This document shows, one piece after another, positions 43,393-50,432 of a stretch of 64,000 nucleotides of DNA (the first letter of the stretch is position 1; each line of letters opens with the position of its first letter). The translations under genes were made by a program, and so were the position numbers. The notes under the pieces are model-generated. The model had not been told where the DNA came from. It was given only the letters and a program-made list of their open reading frames with translations, and searched no databases. Source of the stretch: Paenibacillus sp. FSL R7-0337. GTDB lineage: Bacteria; Bacillota; Bacilli; Paenibacillales; Paenibacillaceae. The DNA is taken from assembly GCF_037969875.1 (NCBI RefSeq), contig NZ_CP150218.1, positions 4,340,001 to 4,404,000 of the forward strand, written 5' to 3'.

Positions 43393-43617
43393 ATGAATGA
43401 GAAGCAGAAAGACCTTCTTCTGAAAATAATGAAGTTGCCAGTGGGGACTATCATCCGGAAGGGGAAAACGGAAAGGATACTATGTGGTTTAATGCCAGGA
43501 ATGATTGTCTATAGAACAAAGCGTTCTAAAACAAAGTTTACTGCCTTAAATATCCTATCCTTCATCAAGTGGGCTGAAAAAGCAGAAATTCTGGAAGGTG
43601 AAGCGGATGGAACATAA
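43393..43617 (+). CDS. Small phage protein, 74 aa
   Basis: A basic 74-residue protein with GAAGGAG upstream. It overlaps the start of the primase-helicase by about 10 bp. A short beta-rich middle (GTIIRKGKTERILCG) is seen; no function is recognised. Confidence 0.6.
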   Translation: MNEKQKDLLLKIMKLPVGTIIRKGKTERILCGLMPGMIVYRTKRSKTKFTALNILSFIKWAEKAEILEGEADGT

Positions 43618-45862
43618 ATTGGATCTGGTTGCCCTTCTTGGCCATGTTGATCCGTCCTACCTAAGTTACCAGGAATGGGTCAATGTCGGCATGGCGCTGA
43701 AATACGAGGGCTACACGGCCAGCGATTGGGACGAGTGGAGCCGGCGGGACGGCGGGCGGTATCATCCCGGCGAGTGCTTCAAAAAGTGGACCACGTTCGA
43801 GGGTACCGGAAATCCGGTGACCGGGGCGACCATCACACAGATGGCCAAGGACAACGGCTGGCTGCCGCGCTCTGCTCATGACCGGGAACTGGATTGGGAC
43901 GATGAGATTTCCGGCAGCTCCGGTGATTATGTCGTCGTGGACAAGAACTGGATTGAGGGTAAAGAGATCCATGAACCGGTTGAATGGAACCCTGTTCAGC
44001 AGATAACAACGTATTTGGGCGCTTTATTTGAAGCCTCCGAGAATGTGGGCTATGTGACAGAAGCCTGGCAGAGCGAGGATGGGAAATGGCTGCCGACCAA
44101 AGGGGCATGGGACCGGACGGCCGGAGAGCTGATCGAACTGCTGCATATGTGTGACGGGGATATCGGGCAAGTATTCGGGGATTACAAGCCGGAAGCGGGG
44201 GCATGGATTCGCTTCAACCCACTGGATGGAAAAGGCGTCAAGAATGAGAATGTGACGGAATTCCGGTATGCGTTGGTGGAATCCGACACGATGGACATTG
44301 AGAAACAGAATGCCGTTATGCGGGAGCTGGAGCTGCCGATCGCCGTCATGGTTTACAGCGGTGGTAAGAGCCTCCACGCCATTGTACGGGTCGATGCGGC
44401 TAATTACGATGAGTACCGCAAGCGGGTGGATTATCTGTACGACATCTGCAAGCGCAACGGGTTGGCCATCGATAAGCAAAACCGCAACCCTTCCCGGCTG
44501 TCACGGCTGCCGGGCGTGGAGCGGGCCGGCAAGAAGCAATTCATCGTGGACACGAACCTGGGCAAAGCGAGCTGGGCGGAATGGCATGAATGGATTGAGG
44601 GGATCAACGACGATCTGCCGGACCCGGAGAGCCTCACCGAATCCTGGGATAACATGCCGGCCCTTTCTCCTCCTTTAATAGAAGGAATGCTACGACAGGG
44701 GCACAAGATGCTCATGGCAGGGCCATCGAAGGCGGGGAAGAGCTTCGCCCTGATTGAGTTAAGCATTGCCATAGCCGAGGGTATCAAGTGGCTGGCCTGG
44801 CAATGTACCAAGGGCAAGGTGCTGTATGTCAATCTGGAGCTGGACCGGGCGAGTGCCCTGCACCGCTTCAAGGATGTGTATCAGGCGCTGGGGCTGCCGC
44901 CGAACAATATCGGCAATATCGACATTTGGAACCTTCGCGGAAAGTCGGTGCCCATGGATAAGCTGGCCCCGAAGCTGATCCGGCGTGCAGCCAAGAAGAA
45001 CTATATCGCGGTCATAGTGGACCCGATTTACAAGGTGTTGACGGGTGACGAGAACAGCGCGGACCAGATGGCCCACTTCACGAACCAGTTTGACAAGATC
45101 GCTACCGAGCTGGGGGCTTCCGTGATTTACTGCCATCATCATTCCAAGGGGCAGCAGGGTGGCAAGAAGTCTATGGACCGGGCATCCGGCAGCGGCGTAT
45201 TCGCTCGCGATCCAGACGCGCTGATTGATTTGGTGGAGCTGGAGGTTACAGAGGCCCTGCTGCTTCAAGAGGAGAACAAGGTTACCTGCAGCGTCTATCA
45301 GCGGTATATGGCCCAGTACAACCCGCAGTATCTGGCACAGTCCGTCTCCCAGGACGATGCGCTCAGCGCAAAGGCCATGGAGGATCATGCACGCAGGGCC
45401 ATCTATAATACGCAGCAGGACGCCGCGCAGGCAGAAATCAAGCAGGCGCTGGAAGCAGTCCGCAATCGCTCTGCCTGGCGCGTAGAGGGCACGCTTCGTG
45501 AGTATGCCAAATTTGCCCCGGTCAATATGTGGTTCCAGTATCCGGTTCATCGGGTGGATGAGGTCGGCAGCCTGAAGGACATTGACCCGGAAGGCGAGTC
45601 TTCGCAGATGCCTTGGCAAAAGGCTACCGGTAAAAGGAAAGACAAGGCCAAGGCAGAGCGCCGGAGCAAGGCGGAGGAGTTTGAAGCTGCCGTAAACAAC
45701 TGTAATTTTGGCGAACCTCCTACGGTATTAGATATCATCGAATGGTATGGTTCAACCGGAAAAGAGGTTGCCGAGCGCACCGTGAGAGATTGGGTAAAAC
45801 GGTACGGCTACGAAATTGACCGTTCAAAGGGCTTCCGCATTGTCAAAAAGGAAGAAGAATAA
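43607..45862 (+). CDS. Primase-helicase replication protein
   Basis: A 751-residue protein that probably starts phage replication. Residues about 5-85 match the PriCT-2 helical domain (YLSYQEWVNVGMALK). A primase-like region follows, with SGGKSLHAIVRVDA and NRNPSRLSRLPGV (about 245-310). Residues from about 350 are a RepA/DnaB-like helicase with Walker A GPSKAGKS at 372-379 and Walker B YIAVIVDPIYK. The C-terminal 60 residues have an HTH-like end. The ATG at 43607 is favoured by GGAAGGTG; a GTG 9 bp upstream is too close. Confidence 0.87.
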   Translation: MEHKLDLVALLGHVDPSYLSYQEWVNVGMALKYEGYTASDWDEWSRRDGGRYHPGECFKKWTTFEGTGNPVTGATITQMAKDNGWLPRSAHDRELDWDDEISGSSGDYVVVDKNWIEGKEIHEPVEWNPVQQITTYLGALFEASENVGYVTEAWQSEDGKWLPTKGAWDRTAGELIELLHMCDGDIGQVFGDYKPEAGAWIRFNPLDGKGVKNENVTEFRYALVESDTMDIEKQNAVMRELELPIAVMVYSGGKSLHAIVRVDAANYDEYRKRVDYLYDICKRNGLAIDKQNRNPSRLSRLPGVERAGKKQFIVDTNLGKASWAEWHEWIEGINDDLPDPESLTESWDNMPALSPPLIEGMLRQGHKMLMAGPSKAGKSFALIELSIAIAEGIKWLAWQCTKGKVLYVNLELDRASALHRFKDVYQALGLPPNNIGNIDIWNLRGKSVPMDKLAPKLIRRAAKKNYIAVIVDPIYKVLTGDENSADQMAHFTNQFDKIATELGASVIYCHHHSKGQQGGKKSMDRASGSGVFARDPDALIDLVELEVTEALLLQEENKVTCSVYQRYMAQYNPQYLAQSVSQDDALSAKAMEDHARRAIYNTQQDAAQAEIKQALEAVRNRSAWRVEGTLREYAKFAPVNMWFQYPVHRVDEVGSLKDIDPEGESSQMPWQKATGKRKDKAKAERRSKAEEFEAAVNNCNFGEPPTVLDIIEWYGSTGKEVAERTVRDWVKRYGYEIDRSKGFRIVKKEEE

Positions 45863-45887
45863 TCGCGGCGGTGATCATTGTTTTATG

Positions 45888-46036
45888 CTTGCCGCAAGTT
45901 GCGAAACATGGTTGTTGCAATCCTGCAAGAAGTTGCGGGGAATATGACACGTGTATGATTGCCGCAAGGTACGGCGGCGACCACTATATATAAATATATA
46001 AGGATAAGGGAAGGGGGTATAAAAATCCCCCTTCCC
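45888..46036. other. Candidate phage replication origin
   Basis: The 234-bp gap after the primase-helicase holds two copies of TTGCCGCAAG (45889-45898, 45959-45968), further TTGC/GCAA motifs between them, an AT-rich run (ACTATATATAAATATATAA, from 45982) and a perfect 10-bp inverted repeat GGGAAGGGGG / CCCCCTTCCC (46008-46036). This is the usual make-up of an origin: iterons, melting region and hairpin. No gene is seen in it. Confidence 0.5.
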
Positions 46037-46096
46037 CCTCCCCTACATTTATCACCGCGAGAAAAACGGAAAAGTTAAAAAATGGAAGGTGATAAC

Positions 46097-46495
46097 ATGC
46101 CGACTGAATTCTTCATGCCAATGAAAAAACCGCCGACGATTACCCACCAGCAGAAGCAAGTAGCCGTGGTTAACGACAAACCGGTCTTCTACGAGCCGGA
46201 GGAGCTGAAGGCGGCGAGGGCGAAGCTCATGGCACATCTTGGACAGCATGTTCCTGTGCGTGCTTATGTTGGTCCGGTTCGCTTGTTGGTGAAATGGTGC
46301 TTCCCGCTGAAAGGCCAGCACCAGGACGGAGAGTACAAGACGACCCGGCCAGATATCGACAACAGTCAGAAGTTGCTGTTTGACTGTATGACGGATTTGA
46401 GATTCTGGAAAGATGACGCGCTGGTGGTGAGCTTGATTGCTGAAAAGTTTTGGGCGAAGCTGCCAGGCATTTATATCAAGATTGAGGAGCTGTAG
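46097..46495 (+). CDS. RusA-like Holliday junction resolvase
   Basis: A 132-residue protein matching RusA-family nucleases: the conserved acidic RPDIDNSQKLLFDCMTD and WKDDALV segments carry the catalytic aspartates. RusA resolves Holliday junctions and would act downstream of the Sak4 system. GGAAGGTGAT precedes the chosen ATG; the first ATG (46082) overlaps that site. Confidence 0.88.
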   Translation: MPTEFFMPMKKPPTITHQQKQVAVVNDKPVFYEPEELKAARAKLMAHLGQHVPVRAYVGPVRLLVKWCFPLKGQHQDGEYKTTRPDIDNSQKLLFDCMTDLRFWKDDALVVSLIAEKFWAKLPGIYIKIEEL

Positions 46496-46498
46496 CCC

Positions 46499-46720
46499 AT
46501 GGACTACAAGGCACTGTTCTGGGATGTATTCCAGTGGACGCAGCAGGTCAACGATGCAGCCGCCCGACATGGGATGCAGAGCCCGGAGTTCTGGCAGTGG
46601 GTCGCTGACTCCGCCGGTGCGATCTGCCGAAAATATAACGACCACCGGCTGGCCATCAAGCAAATGGTCATGATGGTCGAATGGTTGGAAGAGGTCCTGG
46701 AGAAACAGCAGAGAGGGTGA
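46499..46720 (+). CDS. Small phage protein, 73 aa
   Basis: A 73-residue, Trp-rich helical protein (ALFWDVFQWTQQVNDAAARHG) beginning 3 bp after the rusA stop, with GAGGAG upstream. No domain is recognised. Confidence 0.6.
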   Translation: MDYKALFWDVFQWTQQVNDAAARHGMQSPEFWQWVADSAGAICRKYNDHRLAIKQMVMMVEWLEEVLEKQQRG

Positions 46721-46724
46721 GGGC

Positions 46725-46856
46725 ATGATCTTGGTTTGCCTGGAATGCTCTGCTGACATGATAGAAATTGCGCCAGATAGATTCTGCTGTCCATGCTGCG
46801 GATGGGCGGCTGAGCAATTAACCATAAGCGGGGAGGATGATCCGGATGAGGAATGA
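46725..46856 (+). CDS. Cysteine-rich mini-protein, 43 aa
   Basis: The 43-residue protein has CLEC and CCPCC, the spacing of a small zinc ribbon, followed by an acidic tail. GAGAGGGTGAGGG precedes the ATG and it overlaps the next gene. It is likely a real small gene. Confidence 0.55.
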   Translation: MILVCLECSADMIEIAPDRFCCPCCGWAAEQLTISGEDDPDEE

Positions 46857-47034
46857 CCCGTACTTTCAAGATGTACCGTGGGATATTATCACGGACGATT
46901 GCGGTAAAGTAATCGGAGAGGTATTTCTGATTCTCCCTGATCCATCGGCAAGAAGGCTGCAGCAGAAGCGTGGAACAACAGCGAAGCGAGGTGAGAAGGA
47001 TGGGCAACACACCCGTACCAAGCAGAGTTATTGA
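46846..47034 (+). CDS. Small phage protein, 62 aa
   Basis: A 62-residue protein starting MRNDPYFQDVPWD, with GGGGAGGA 8 bp upstream. The basic C-terminal third overlaps the coiled-coil gene in another frame. The function is unknown. Confidence 0.5.
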   Translation: MRNDPYFQDVPWDIITDDCGKVIGEVFLILPDPSARRLQQKRGTTAKRGEKDGQHTRTKQSY

Positions 47035-47854
47035 GTATAGCAGTACTGGTTCTGGCGGCGTTCGTGAGTATAAGCTGTCGCCAGAAGAGCTGGAGGAGAT
47101 CCGGCAGAAGTATCCAGCGACGAAACGGGATAAGAATTTTGTAAAGCCGATCATACACAATACACCAGCCAAGGGGGAGACACGAATGGGTAAATTCACG
47201 CTGACGAAAGAGGAGTTTAAAGCCGCACGGGCAGACGGCAAGACTATCGCGCAGATTGCGAAGGAGCAGGATGTTGCCGAGGCCACGGTCTATAAGCATA
47301 TGACTAAATGGACAGAGGAACCCAGTGAAACCCAATTGCTTCGCGAGAAGGAGGCGTTGCCAGTAGATCAGCAGGCGGGAGAGATCAAGCGGTTGAAGGC
47401 AGAAGTTGAGCACTGGAAAGCACAGGCGACCGAAGTGGTGACGCTTGCCGGCAAGGCTGCTGAGGAGACTATGGCTAAGATCGAACAGCTCCAGGCCGCG
47501 CGCCGGGGAGAAGCGGCTAAAAACGATGAGCTTCGGCTGGAGCTAGATCAGGCCGTTGCTGTACGGGAAACCGCCGAGCTTGATTTGGGGCTGGCTGAGA
47601 CCCGATGCGACCAGTATGTGGAGACCATCGATCAGCTTGCGACGCAATGTGATGGGCTTCAAGAGGAGTTGAACCGCTTGATTACGGAGCGGGACGACCT
47701 GGTGGCCGAAGTGGATGACCTGCGAGACGACATTCGCCGGTTGCGAGAAATTCAAGCTGTATCAGCAGCGCCGCCCAGCGATGTTAATCTGCTGGACAGG
47801 GGCATTGCAGACCTGACACGGGCCAAGTGGATTCTGGACCGGCTTAATGCATAA
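47000..47854 (+). CDS. Coiled-coil protein with HTH segment
   Basis: A 284-residue protein. An N-terminal tail is followed by a resolvase-type HTH (DGKTIAQIAKEQDVAEATVYK, at about 80-100) and a long coiled coil from about 120 to 260. A short conserved helix ends the protein. It could bind DNA and form filaments or dimers, for example in replication control. AGCGAGGTGAG precedes the ATG. No family is recognised. Confidence 0.65.
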   Translation: MGNTPVPSRVIEYSSTGSGGVREYKLSPEELEEIRQKYPATKRDKNFVKPIIHNTPAKGETRMGKFTLTKEEFKAARADGKTIAQIAKEQDVAEATVYKHMTKWTEEPSETQLLREKEALPVDQQAGEIKRLKAEVEHWKAQATEVVTLAGKAAEETMAKIEQLQAARRGEAAKNDELRLELDQAVAVRETAELDLGLAETRCDQYVETIDQLATQCDGLQEELNRLITERDDLVAEVDDLRDDIRRLREIQAVSAAPPSDVNLLDRGIADLTRAKWILDRLNA

Positions 47855-47891
47855 ATCTATTACAAAGGCGTAAAAACGAATTATAGGATAT

Positions 47892-47910
47892 TATAATACG
47901 TAAATACGTC
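47892..47910 (+). promoter_or_regulatory. Possible promoter before the late regulator
   Basis: TATAAT at 47892-47897 is followed by the near-palindrome TACGTAAATACGT. The -35 is poor. Low confidence. Confidence 0.35.
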
Positions 47911-47928
47911 ATAAGGAGGTCAGCCAGC

Positions 47929-48528
47929 ATGACAGAACAACAGGCCATTGAGCAATTGAACAACTACCGGCAGAAGCAGGCCCGCATTCAGGCGCTTGGT
48001 ACCTACAGCGTTGGCGGCGGGATTCAGATCAGCCGGCTGAGTGAAGAGGATCATCTGCAGCAGCTTCACCGTAGGCTGCGGGGGATGCCAACCTACATGT
48101 ATTTGACAAAGAAGGAGCAGGCTCTGGAAGCTACGGCACATGCGTACCTGACGTTTTACCCGGCGGGCGTCCGGGCCCAACGGAGAAGCATTCCAGACAT
48201 CGGAGCCTACCAGGAAGATGACAAACTGCTGCAGGAACTGCGGGAGAAAATTGCGAAGGTGATCGATGCCAGAGCCGGGTGCAAGTATGATCTGGACGAA
48301 GTGCTGGAGCGGCTGGCCGAGTTGCAGGATCTGCGGGCGGAGATCAAGCGGGTGGATGATCTGCTGGAAGCATTGGCTAAGTTTAAGCCGGAGTTATCCT
48401 TGCTGCTGAAGCTGCGGTACCAGGACGGGCTCACTACAGCACAAGTGGCAGCCCGGCTTCACATATCCGAAGCGACCTATCGCAGACGTAAGCGTAGAGC
48501 TATATCAGAGTTTCTTCAAATAAGTTGA
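47929..48528 (+). CDS. Late-gene regulator with sigma-region-4-like HTH (ArpU/RinA-like)
   Basis: A 199-residue protein. The N-terminal 90 residues are of a kind seen in phage regulators (YMYLTKKEQALEATAHAYL), a coiled coil spans about 95-155, and the end is a sigma-70-region-4-like HTH (LRYQDGLTTAQVAARLHISEATYRRRK). Such proteins activate late or packaging genes in Firmicute phages. The gene ends in the TGA that starts a repeat array at a late promoter. AAGGAGG precedes the ATG. Confidence 0.83.
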   Translation: MTEQQAIEQLNNYRQKQARIQALGTYSVGGGIQISRLSEEDHLQQLHRRLRGMPTYMYLTKKEQALEATAHAYLTFYPAGVRAQRRSIPDIGAYQEDDKLLQELREKIAKVIDARAGCKYDLDEVLERLAELQDLRAEIKRVDDLLEALAKFKPELSLLLKLRYQDGLTTAQVAARLHISEATYRRRKRRAISEFLQIS

Positions 48529-48553
48529 TCGGTAAGTGATCGGTGAATGATCG
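48526..48553 (+). repeat. Three GATC-containing direct repeats at 11-bp spacing
   Basis: TGATCG begins at 48526, 48537 and 48548, each followed by a related GTRAR or TTTTG. The first overlaps the stop of the late regulator and the last abuts the -35 position of the next promoter. All three lie on one face of the helix. Confidence 0.85.
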
Positions 48554-48572
48554 TTTTGAGCCTGTCAACCCA

Positions 48573-48581
48573 TGCTATAAT
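48573..48581 (+). promoter_or_regulatory. Late promoter, extended -10 without good -35
   Basis: TGC-TATAAT is a strong extended -10. The -35 position (48553-48558) reads GTTTTG, so an activator bound at the neighbouring repeats is probably needed. Confidence 0.7.
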
Positions 48582-48612
48582 GCTATTGTGAGAGAATTAT
48601 AAATATGGACAG

Positions 48613-48637
48613 GAGTCGCTTACGGGCGGCTCTTTTT
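48613..48637 (+). terminator. Terminator-like hairpin after the late promoter
   Basis: GAGTCGC / GCGGCTC is followed by TTTTT about 25 bp after the expected transcript start. It could be an antitermination target. Confidence 0.65.
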
Positions 48638-48669
48638 GCGTTCAAAAATAGTTTGAGAGGATGTAAAAA

Positions 48670-48951
48670 GTGGATAGATATGCAAACCAACAGTGTCAAG
48701 CAGTCGGGATTTCAGTTGCGAAGGCGCCAGAAGAAGGCCTGATGGTTGTATTGGAGGATGGACTCCACAGTTCCCGCTGTGTTGAATCCTTACTGGCTGA
48801 GATTGAAGGTCGGCTATTTGGATCTAACCCTGCGCAAGATGGATCATGTGAGCCGATGGGTCCACAGAGTATCCATGACCAGGCATCCGCAATTAGCTAC
48901 AGTACACGTCGCGCAGTGCAGTTGTGTGAATTGATTCTTGGACGCATGTAA
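48670..48951 (+). CDS. Small phage protein, 93 aa (accessory pocket)
   Basis: A 93-residue protein starting at GTG after GAGAGG. The end is helical (SYSTRRAVQLCELILG) and a middle acidic helix has SLLAEIEGRLFG. No family is recognised. It is next to two anti-defence families, which makes it a candidate by position only. Confidence 0.6.
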   Translation: MDRYANQQCQAVGISVAKAPEEGLMVVLEDGLHSSRCVESLLAEIEGRLFGSNPAQDGSCEPMGPQSIHDQASAISYSTRRAVQLCELILGRM

Positions 48952-48969
48952 ACGAAAGGATGATGACCT

Positions 48970-49212
48970 ATGGATTTTGGCGAAGCGATTAAGAAGTTGA
49001 AAGCTGGAGACAGAGTTGCCCGCGCTGGCTGGAACGGTAAGGGGATGTGGCTGGTGCTTATCATGCCTGGTAATGCAATGCATACGAGCAGACATGGCGG
49101 ATTCCCGATGCAGCCCTGCATTGGCATGAAGACGGTAACCAATGACATGCAGCCGGGATGGTTGGCATCTCAGGCTGATATGCTTGCAGAAGATTGGGAG
49201 GTAGTAGAATGA
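48970..49212 (+). CDS. Tad2-family (DUF2829) putative anti-Thoeris protein
   Basis: An 80-residue protein matching DUF2829: the opening FGEAIKKLKAGDRVARAGWNGKGMWL and the closing WLASQADMLAEDWEVV are diagnostic. Members of the Tad2 family form tetramers that sequester gcADPR signalling molecules and so block Thoeris defence; not every DUF2829 protein has been tested. AAAGGATGATG-type site precedes the ATG. Its stop overlaps the next ATG (ATGA), coupling it to a second anti-defence family. Confidence 0.85.
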   Translation: MDFGEAIKKLKAGDRVARAGWNGKGMWLVLIMPGNAMHTSRHGGFPMQPCIGMKTVTNDMQPGWLASQADMLAEDWEVVE

Positions 49213-49415
49213 GTAATCCGCAGATTGAAAACAACTTCAAGTACCATGCCCCGAAGCTTGGACAGCCGGAGATATACGAGGCAATCTGAGAAAAGGCGAA
49301 AGAGCTGGCCGAGCTGATTGACGAAAAGGTGCCGAATAGCCGGGAGAAGGCGCTGGCCATGACGAACCTGGAGCAGGCTGTCATGTGGGCTAATGCTGGC
49401 GTAGCGAGGAACTAG
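49209..49415 (+). pseudogene. Acb2/Tad1-family anti-defence gene with in-frame stop
   Basis: The frame reads NNFKYHAPKLGQPEIYEAI, then TGA at 49287-49289, then EKAKELAELIDEKVPNSREK and a final AVMWANAGVARN. This is the hairpin-domain pattern shared by Acb2 and Tad1, phage sponges for cyclic nucleotides and gcADPR. A single C-to-T change of a CGA Arg codon explains the stop at codon 27 of 69. The rest is intact, so the lesion is recent or a sequence error. Confidence 0.8.
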
Positions 49416-49430
49416 ATCGGAGGGCTATAG

Positions 49431-49712
49431 ATGCTGGAAGCGCTGAAGAAATCATATGAGTATCTGCCTCAGATTCGTGGAGAGCTTGATCGGCGGATCA
49501 CGGTCAGTCAAAGTGAAGGCGTGATCGAGATTGTTCTCTATGTGAATGTTCATGGACAAGGAGCGGCAGTCTCTAAACGATTCGATCCGAGGCAGGTTGA
49601 AGTCTCTGGCGACTATGAACTTGAACAACTGTGTCACCGGATTGAGGAATATGTGGACAGCGAACCATTCATCGAAGGACTCGTGTATCCTTCATACACC
49701 AGGTCAAAATAA
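49431..49712 (+). CDS. Small phage protein, 93 aa
   Basis: A 93-residue protein with a helical start and beta-rich middle (EIVLYVNVHGQGAAVSKRF). GATCGGAGGG precedes the ATG. It lies between the anti-defence pair and terminase; no function is recognised. Confidence 0.6.
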   Translation: MLEALKKSYEYLPQIRGELDRRITVSQSEGVIEIVLYVNVHGQGAAVSKRFDPRQVEVSGDYELEQLCHRIEEYVDSEPFIEGLVYPSYTRSK

Positions 49713-49733
49713 ACCTGAGAGGAGCTGCTTGTG

Positions 49734-50432
49734 ATGGCACTGACGGCCAGACACAAATTGTTTGTGAAAGAATACCTGGTCGATCTGAACGCCAAGCAGG
49801 CAGCGATCAGAGCCGGGTACAGCGCTAAGACGGCAGAACAGCAAGCTAGTCGTCTGTTAAGTAATGTTAAGGTGCAGGAAGCCATCAGAGCAGCACAGGA
49901 TAAGCGTGCGGCCAAGGTCGAGATCACCGCCGAGATGGTCATGCAGCGCTGGTGGGATATCGCTACCGCTAATCCTAACGACCTGATCCACACGCGCCGC
50001 CTGGCCTGCCGGTACTGTCATGGCTTCGATCACAAGTACCAATGGCTGGATGATGCCGAGTTTGCGCAGGCTTATAAGCTGGCGCTGGACCATGCCGAAG
50101 CTGAAGCAAAGAAGCAGGATAGACCAATAGATGCGGTGCTGCCTTCTGAGGAAGGGGGCTATGGCTATGATCGGCTGGCTGATCCTCATCCCGCCTGCCC
50201 CAAGTGTCGCGGCGAAGGTCTGCTGGACCTGCATATCGAGGATACCCGCAAGCTGCAAGGCGGCGCTAAGCTGCTGTATGCTGGCATCAAGGAGTCCAAG
50301 TCTGGCATTGAGATCCAGATGCATGACCAGATGAAGGCGTTGGAGAACGTGGCCCGGCACCTTGGCATGTTTAAGGATAAGCTGGAGGTGTCCGGCACGC
50401 TGACGATCGAACAGCTGTTGGAACGCTTATGA
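49734..50432 (+). CDS. Terminase small subunit with zinc-finger insert
   Basis: A 232-residue protein that recognises phage DNA for packaging. Residues 1-60 are the HTH of the Terminase_2 family (LTARHKLFVKEYLVDLNAKQ). Two cysteine pairs (Cys92/Cys95 and Cys155/Cys158) suggest a zinc-binding middle, unusual for small terminases. GAGAGGAG supports either GTG 49731 or ATG 49734. Its stop overlaps the large-subunit start (ATGA). Confidence 0.88.
   Translation: MALTARHKLFVKEYLVDLNAKQAAIRAGYSAKTAEQQASRLLSNVKVQEAIRAAQDKRAAKVEITAEMVMQRWWDIATANPNDLIHTRRLACRYCHGFDHKYQWLDDAEFAQAYKLALDHAEAEAKKQDRPIDAVLPSEEGGYGYDRLADPHPACPKCRGEGLLDLHIEDTRKLQGGAKLLYAGIKESKSGIEIQMHDQMKALENVARHLGMFKDKLEVSGTLTIEQLLERL

Noticed and set aside
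46008..46036. Intrinsic terminator at the GGGAAGGGGG hairpin
   Set aside because: The stem is perfect but no T tract follows on either strand, so a structural role such as an origin hairpin is preferred.
48613..48637. End of the late-regulator transcript
   Set aside because: The hairpin lies after the TGC-TATAAT promoter, so it is more likely in the leader of the late transcript than a simple stop for the regulator gene, though both are possible.
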